From JASFQI01 sp050115555 (lineage in GTDB: Bacteria > Desulfobacterota > DSM-4660 > Desulfatiglandales > HGW-15), in NCBI GenBank assembly GCA_050115555.1, contig JASFQI010000219.1:1-8371 (forward strand): a stretch of DNA of 8,371 nucleotides. The letters run 5' to 3'. Shown here in pieces: positions 5,548 to 8,371 of this stretch (position 1 is the stretch's first letter; each line of letters opens with the position of its first letter). The notes beneath the pieces were generated by a model, which saw only the letters and a list, made by a program, of their open reading frames with translations, had not been told where the DNA came from and did not search any database. Made by a program: the position numbers and the translations under genes.

Positions 5548-6026
5548 TGGCAGACAAAGGGCGTAAAATGAGATAAAACCCCCGGTTTTTCATGGGGTTG
5601 CCGGAAAGCATGCAGACAGGATGGGACGAGGTGCGTAGACTAGAATCGCGATATTGCAATAATAGAAAATTCATAGCAACGCAGGAACGCGACCCTAAAT
5701 TCAGTTTTTCGCAAATAGGATGAAATGGGTTCTTCAGACCAGGGATCACAGAAAAAAGGATTCGTCTCACTGCGCATTCCTCTTTGTCCTTCGCGCCTTT
5801 TTCATGAAGTCATCTACAATAGGACATCGCACTTGCAATCTTGCACAGGAACGAAGCCCATGCGACGCAATTCTGGCATCCTCGGATGGGTGTTCTTGAA
5901 GCCTGGAATGAAATGGGATACAAGGAATGAGCCGATCAAACACAACCCAAAAAAAGCGAGGAGCGAATGCGCAAACCCCGGGTCCCCGAAACCCGGAAAG
6001 CGTGTGAGCGTTCCATGGAGAAAGAG
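5548..6026. other. divergent intergenic region between the ORP operon and the ferredoxin-type gene
   Basis: No gene is supported here. It contains the CC of the sigma-54 flank, an AACCCC/GGGGTT inverted repeat (5577-5582 / 5594-5599), the AT-rich palindrome island (5641-5670), a lone TACAAT (5815-5820) without a good -35 partner, and CCGGGT/ACCCGG (5978-5983 / 5991-5996), a 6-bp stem with a 7-nt loop shortly before the plus-strand gene. The plus-strand promoter was not located with confidence. Confidence 0.5.
5645..5661. promoter_or_regulatory. overlapping palindromes, candidate activator site
   Basis: ATCGCGAT (5645-5652) overlaps by 1 nt the 10-bp palindrome TATTGCAATA (5652-5661), inside an AT-rich island of the otherwise GC-rich spacer. 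The centre of TATTGCAATA is about 135 nt upstream of the predicted sigma-54 start site, a usual distance for an enhancer-binding protein. This is an inference from position and symmetry only; no known consensus is claimed. Confidence 0.3.
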
Positions 6027-7145
6027 ATGGGAAATGACTGCTACGAACGTCTTGCCGTTCACATGGCGGAACTGGCCATCGGGCCTCCTTATAACGAGTA
6101 CCTCGTGGAAATCCTGCGGGAGAGCCTGAGCGAGCAGGAGGCCGAAGTCATGCTGTCCCTGCCCTCGGGTACGGGCCCCTTTGAGACGATCTCCGCAGGT
6201 CAAATCGCCCCCCGATGCGGTCTCAGCGAGAGAGAGGTGGAGACCCTGCTGTCCGATCTGGCCGTGCGCGGACTGGTGTATCGAAGAACAACGCAATCCG
6301 GAGATCACGCGTACTGCCTTCACCAATTCGGATACGGTATGCCCCAGGCCGTTTTCTGGCCCAACGAGGACACCCCCTATGCCCGTCGCATCGCGGATCT
6401 TTGCATCCGGCACTCCCGAAAGGACACCCTGGTGGAAGGGTTCGGCGGGACCGGAACCAAGGTGTACCGATGGATCCCGGCACGTCGAACCATCCAAGTG
6501 CAGAAGCAGGCGGTGGTACCTTACGCGGACATTGAGCACGTGATCCAGAGGGCCGAGCGCATTGCAGTGGTGAACTGCAACTGCCGCGTGATGTCCCGTC
6601 TCAAGGGGCGGAGTCCCTGTGACTACCCGCTTGAGGTCTGCATGAAGTACGATGACCTGGCCGAGTACGTGGTCGACGTGGGCATGGGACGGGATCTCTC
6701 TCTTGACGAGGCCCTTGCCCTCAACCAAAAGGCCGAAGAGGCCGGCTGCGTCCACTTCGCAGACAATGTCCTGGATGGAGAGATCAAGCATGCGTGCAAC
6801 TGCTGCCCTTGCTGCTGCTGGGCCCTGGGGAATTACAAGCGCCGGAGGATCCCTCGGGACCTCCTCATGGCGTGCCAGTTCATTCGCACCACGAATCAGG
6901 ATGCATGCGACGGGTGCGGGCTGTGCGAGGAGGCCTGTCCCATTGACGCCGTTTCCATCGATGGGGGTAAAGCCGAGGTGGATAAGGACTGGTGTATCGG
7001 CTGCGGGGTCTGCGCATCCGCCTGTCCCAATGACGCCATTGCCATGGTGCGGAGGGACTCGGTGGACACACCGTTGCAGGATTTCTCAGAGCTGAGCCGG
7101 GTGCGCATCAACCAGAGGAGAAACACTTCCGAAGGCAATGCCTAA
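6027..7145 (+). CDS. winged-helix, Cys-rich 2x[4Fe-4S] ferredoxin-type protein
   Basis: With the start at 6027 the product has 372 residues. About residues 30-90 look like a winged helix (LSEQEAEVML, then GLSEREVETLLSDLAVRGLV). A central part has a VVNCNCRVMS motif with C184, C186, C198 and C205, then a dense cluster CNCCPCCCW (257-265). The C-terminus is a 2x[4Fe-4S] ferredoxin: C294-C297-C300-C304 and C323-C326-C329-C333. It belongs to a widespread family of anaerobe 4Fe-4S proteins of unknown function; electron transfer or redox sensing is plausible, and the winged helix may serve protein contact rather than DNA binding. Starts at 5967 (AGGAG only 3 nt away) and 6015 are possible; 6027 has GGAG 6 nt upstream and places the family-like YERLA near the N-terminus. 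It is transcribed away from the ORP operon. Confidence 0.85.
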   Translation: MGNDCYERLAVHMAELAIGPPYNEYLVEILRESLSEQEAEVMLSLPSGTGPFETISAGQIAPRCGLSEREVETLLSDLAVRGLVYRRTTQSGDHAYCLHQFGYGMPQAVFWPNEDTPYARRIADLCIRHSRKDTLVEGFGGTGTKVYRWIPARRTIQVQKQAVVPYADIEHVIQRAERIAVVNCNCRVMSRLKGRSPCDYPLEVCMKYDDLAEYVVDVGMGRDLSLDEALALNQKAEEAGCVHFADNVLDGEIKHACNCCPCCCWALGNYKRRRIPRDLLMACQFIRTTNQDACDGCGLCEEACPIDAVSIDGGKAEVDKDWCIGCGVCASACPNDAIAMVRRDSVDTPLQDFSELSRVRINQRRNTSEGNA

Positions 7146-7191
7146 GTACAGGTTGGCATAAATATGATCACGTATGCAACGGCATAATAAG

Positions 7192-7272
7192 GTGTCAGGT
7201 GTCAGGTTTCAGGTGTCAGGAACGGCAAGCGTGGTAACTGAAACCTGACACCTGAATCCCGAAACCCGAATA
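7192..7272. repeat. inverted pair of heptamer repeat arrays, 18-bp perfect stem
   Basis: The left arm is four tandem heptamers: GTGTCAG, GTGTCAG, GTTTCAG, GTGTCAG (7192-7219). The right arm carries the reverse-complement type in the same 7-bp period and decays outward: CTGAAAC, CTGACAC, CTGAATC, CCGAAAC, CCGAATA (7238-7272). Positions 7195-7212 and 7238-7255 are perfectly complementary over 18 bp with a 25-nt loop. It lies between convergent genes, 47 nt past the ferredoxin-type gene and about 60 nt past the minus-strand gene, so it could end transcription from both sides. No T-rich tract makes it a classical terminator. Confidence 0.85.
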
Positions 7273-7330
7273 AAAACCATCCTACGCAATACGTCACCGA
7301 ATTTATAACCCAGAGCAGTAAGCGGAGCCG

Positions 7331-7852
7331 CTAGAAGCAGCTCGGAGAATGGCGACGGCGCATGGCTTCTTTGCGGGAGGTGATCACCGGATCGACCTTC
7401 TCGCTTCGCAGTACTCGCTCGGCGCGGATCCGATTCCCCAGCCACTTCAGGCGCATCTCCCGATGTGGTGTGGCCAGGGGAGGGAAGTGAATCGGCAGGC
7501 GAAACCCGCTGAAATGGATCATCCTGGTCCGGGACCAGCGGGAAGGGTAGTACTTCAGCGGATCGAACTCGTAGTACCCCTGGCGAAGGACGGTCTCAAC
7601 CACGACATGACGTGGAGGGGAAGAAACGGCTTTTTTCAGGCGTTTCTCGATCATTTGAAGGATCGGGGTGTGAATCGTTCGCACCACCACCTGAGTGGGA
7701 AACAGGTCCCCAGGCGGATCGTACCCGAAGTTGCGCTGCACCGTGGCAAGGCCGGCAAGGATGCGGCGTGCGTCCCAGAAGTCCAGGTTCGTGAAAACGT
7801 GGTATTCGTATTCCTCCTTAAGGCCGGGATGGGCACGAAGAATTTTGGCCAT
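7331..7852 (-). CDS. hypothetical protein downstream of LysM gene
   Basis: I do not recognise this 173-residue protein. It is basic, with no signal peptide, membrane helix or Cys-rich motif; the only Cys is next to last. It has a mixed N-terminal region (EYEYHVFTNLDFWDARRILA, 14-33), a probable helix with QMIEKRLKKAV (66-76) and a Pro/aromatic segment (FRLPIHFPPLATPHREMRLK, 117-136). It starts 9 nt after the stop of the LysM gene, so the two are probably one transcript and may share a cell-envelope or related task. The ribosome site is weak (AGGG close to the ATG; CAGGGA further back). A 262-codon frame covers the opposite strand, but it overlaps both this gene and the convincing LysM gene, and its composition is odd. 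Confidence 0.6.
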   Translation of the reverse strand: MAKILRAHPGLKEEYEYHVFTNLDFWDARRILAGLATVQRNFGYDPPGDLFPTQVVVRTIHTPILQMIEKRLKKAVSSPPRHVVVETVLRQGYYEFDPLKYYPSRWSRTRMIHFSGFRLPIHFPPLATPHREMRLKWLGNRIRAERVLRSEKVDPVITSRKEAMRRRHSPSCF

Positions 7853-7861
7853 GGCCCTATA

Positions 7862-8371
7862 TCATCCCTGAACCGGTGTGAGGGGATTGTTCTGGAAACC
7901 TCCCTTCTCGCGTCTGCTTTGTGGTGCTTTGTATTCCTTGTACTCTTTAGGACCGAAAAGCTCGGGGGGTTCATCCTTTGGGGCCTGTTCTTCAGGGGAT
8001 TCATCCTTTGGGACCCCGACATCGGGAAGTTCGTCCTGCGGGGCCTCGGCCTGAGGAACCTCGGCCTGAGGGTCAAGGGGAGGAGGCTTCACTTCTGCCG
8101 GGCCTTTCGGCTTCGGGGCATAGCGATCCACGAATGATTTCGGTAACGGGTCTCGAGTCCTGAGGAGCTTTTCAGGGATCATGATCTCGTCACCGATGCG
8201 TATGCGATTTGGATCGTACATGGGGTTGCGTTGAGCCAGCAGCTTCCAGTTGCGCATATGACCGGTATACCACTTGGCAATGATGGACAGGCTCTCCCGT
8301 TCCCATCGGACCTTGTGTACGAAGAAGCCCGGCGAATCCTCCGGGGTGGCTTTTTTCTCCCTGTGAATCGT
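7862..8371 (-). CDS. LysM-domain protein, 5' end outside the window
   Basis: The reading frame stays open to the right edge, so the N-terminus is missing; 169 residues are visible. Residues 18-66 form a LysM domain: HKVRWERESLSIIAKWYTG, then NWKLLAQRNP, DPNRIRIGDEIMIP. This is a peptidoglycan- or chitin-type glycan binding fold of about 50 residues, usually on secreted or envelope proteins. The variant with NWKxLA...NP and IRIGDxIxIP is common in Gram-negative envelope proteins. After it comes an acidic Pro-rich tail (about 80-150) with loose repeats such as PQAEVPQAEAPQDELP and PKDESPEEQAPKDEPPE, ending in a basic segment. The internal Met at 8257 lies inside the LysM fold and is not the start. 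A signal peptide would be expected upstream of the window edge. Confidence 0.85.
   Translation of the reverse strand, partial: TIHREKKATPEDSPGFFVHKVRWERESLSIIAKWYTGHMRNWKLLAQRNPMYDPNRIRIGDEIMIPEKLLRTRDPLPKSFVDRYAPKPKGPAEVKPPPLDPQAEVPQAEAPQDELPDVGVPKDESPEEQAPKDEPPELFGPKEYKEYKAPQSRREKGGFQNNPLTPVQG

Noticed and set aside
5548..5562. Second sigma-54 promoter on the plus strand (TGGCAGACAAAGGGC)
   Set aside because: It has GG-N10-GC spacing, but the -12 part is GGGC instead of TTGC and it lies more than 400 nt from the plus-strand gene.
5501..5770. Upstream in-frame extension of the short NifX-like protein (start at 5770)
   Set aside because: It would translate through the sigma-54 promoter; the ATG at 5500 has a strong Shine-Dalgarno and starts the domain.
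5814..6791. Long minus-strand open frame of 325 codons opposite the ferredoxin-type gene
   Set aside because: The plus strand encodes clear ferredoxin and Cys-rich motifs over the same bases; the antisense product is His/Val/Gly-rich with no recognisable domain, as expected for a shadow of GC-rich coding DNA.
7349..8137. Plus-strand open frame of 262 codons opposite the LysM and hypothetical genes
   Set aside because: It crosses two minus-strand genes, one with a convincing LysM domain, and its product looks like the complement of Pro-rich coding sequence (repeated GFILW, LGLRNLGLR).

Overview
The window looks like chromosomal DNA of a strict anaerobe, most likely a sulfate-reducing or syntrophic member of the Desulfobacterota (former Deltaproteobacteria). 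This is inferred from the gene content: several [4Fe-4S] proteins, paired MinD-type ATPases carrying ferredoxin inserts, two proteins of the NifX / MTH1175 / 'orange protein' family (PF02579), a radical SAM enzyme and a DUF364 protein. The base composition is moderately GC-rich. No rRNA, tRNA, insertion sequence or CRISPR array was seen.

The core is a set of seven genes on the minus strand, running from about 5500 down to 293. In order of transcription they are: a short NifX/ORP-like protein (5500-5132), a radical SAM protein with a C-terminal winged helix (5128-4172), a second NifX/ORP-like protein with a Gly-Met-Arg repeat tail and a coiled coil (3959-3282), two related MinD/Mrp ATPases each with two [4Fe-4S] motifs (3180-2326 and 2167-1301), a 94-residue protein of unknown function (1299-1015), and a DUF4213/DUF364 protein (1018-293). 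Spacing is tight at both ends of the set (3 nt, 1 nt, and a 4-nt overlap) and 100-212 nt in the middle. A textbook sigma-54 promoter, TGGCAC-N5-TTGCT at 5547-5532, lies just ahead of the first gene and leaves a leader of about 21 nt. This layout strongly resembles the Desulfovibrio vulgaris orp ('orange protein') operons, which from established knowledge encode a PF02579 protein and MinD-like ATPases and are sigma-54 dependent. The radical SAM gene and the DUF364 gene look like additions to that scheme. My inference is a system that builds, carries or inserts a metal-sulfur cluster: the ATPases act as cluster carriers or switches, the NifX-like proteins as small cluster-binding proteins, and the radical SAM protein as a maturase or modifier.

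Diverging from this operon across a gene-poor stretch of about 480 nt (5548-6026) is a plus-strand gene (6027-7145). It encodes a winged-helix, Cys-rich, 2x[4Fe-4S] protein of unknown function, possibly a redox partner or sensor for the system. It converges on two minus-strand genes at the right edge: a LysM-domain protein with an acidic Pro-rich tail that is cut by the window end, and an unrecognised 173-residue protein directly downstream of it. Between the convergent genes lies an inverted pair of 7-bp repeat arrays (7192-7272) that can fold into a perfect 18-bp stem.

The left 292 nt hold only a weakly supported, TTG-started membrane-anchored ORF on the plus strand, whose 3' part would overlap the end of the DUF364 gene.
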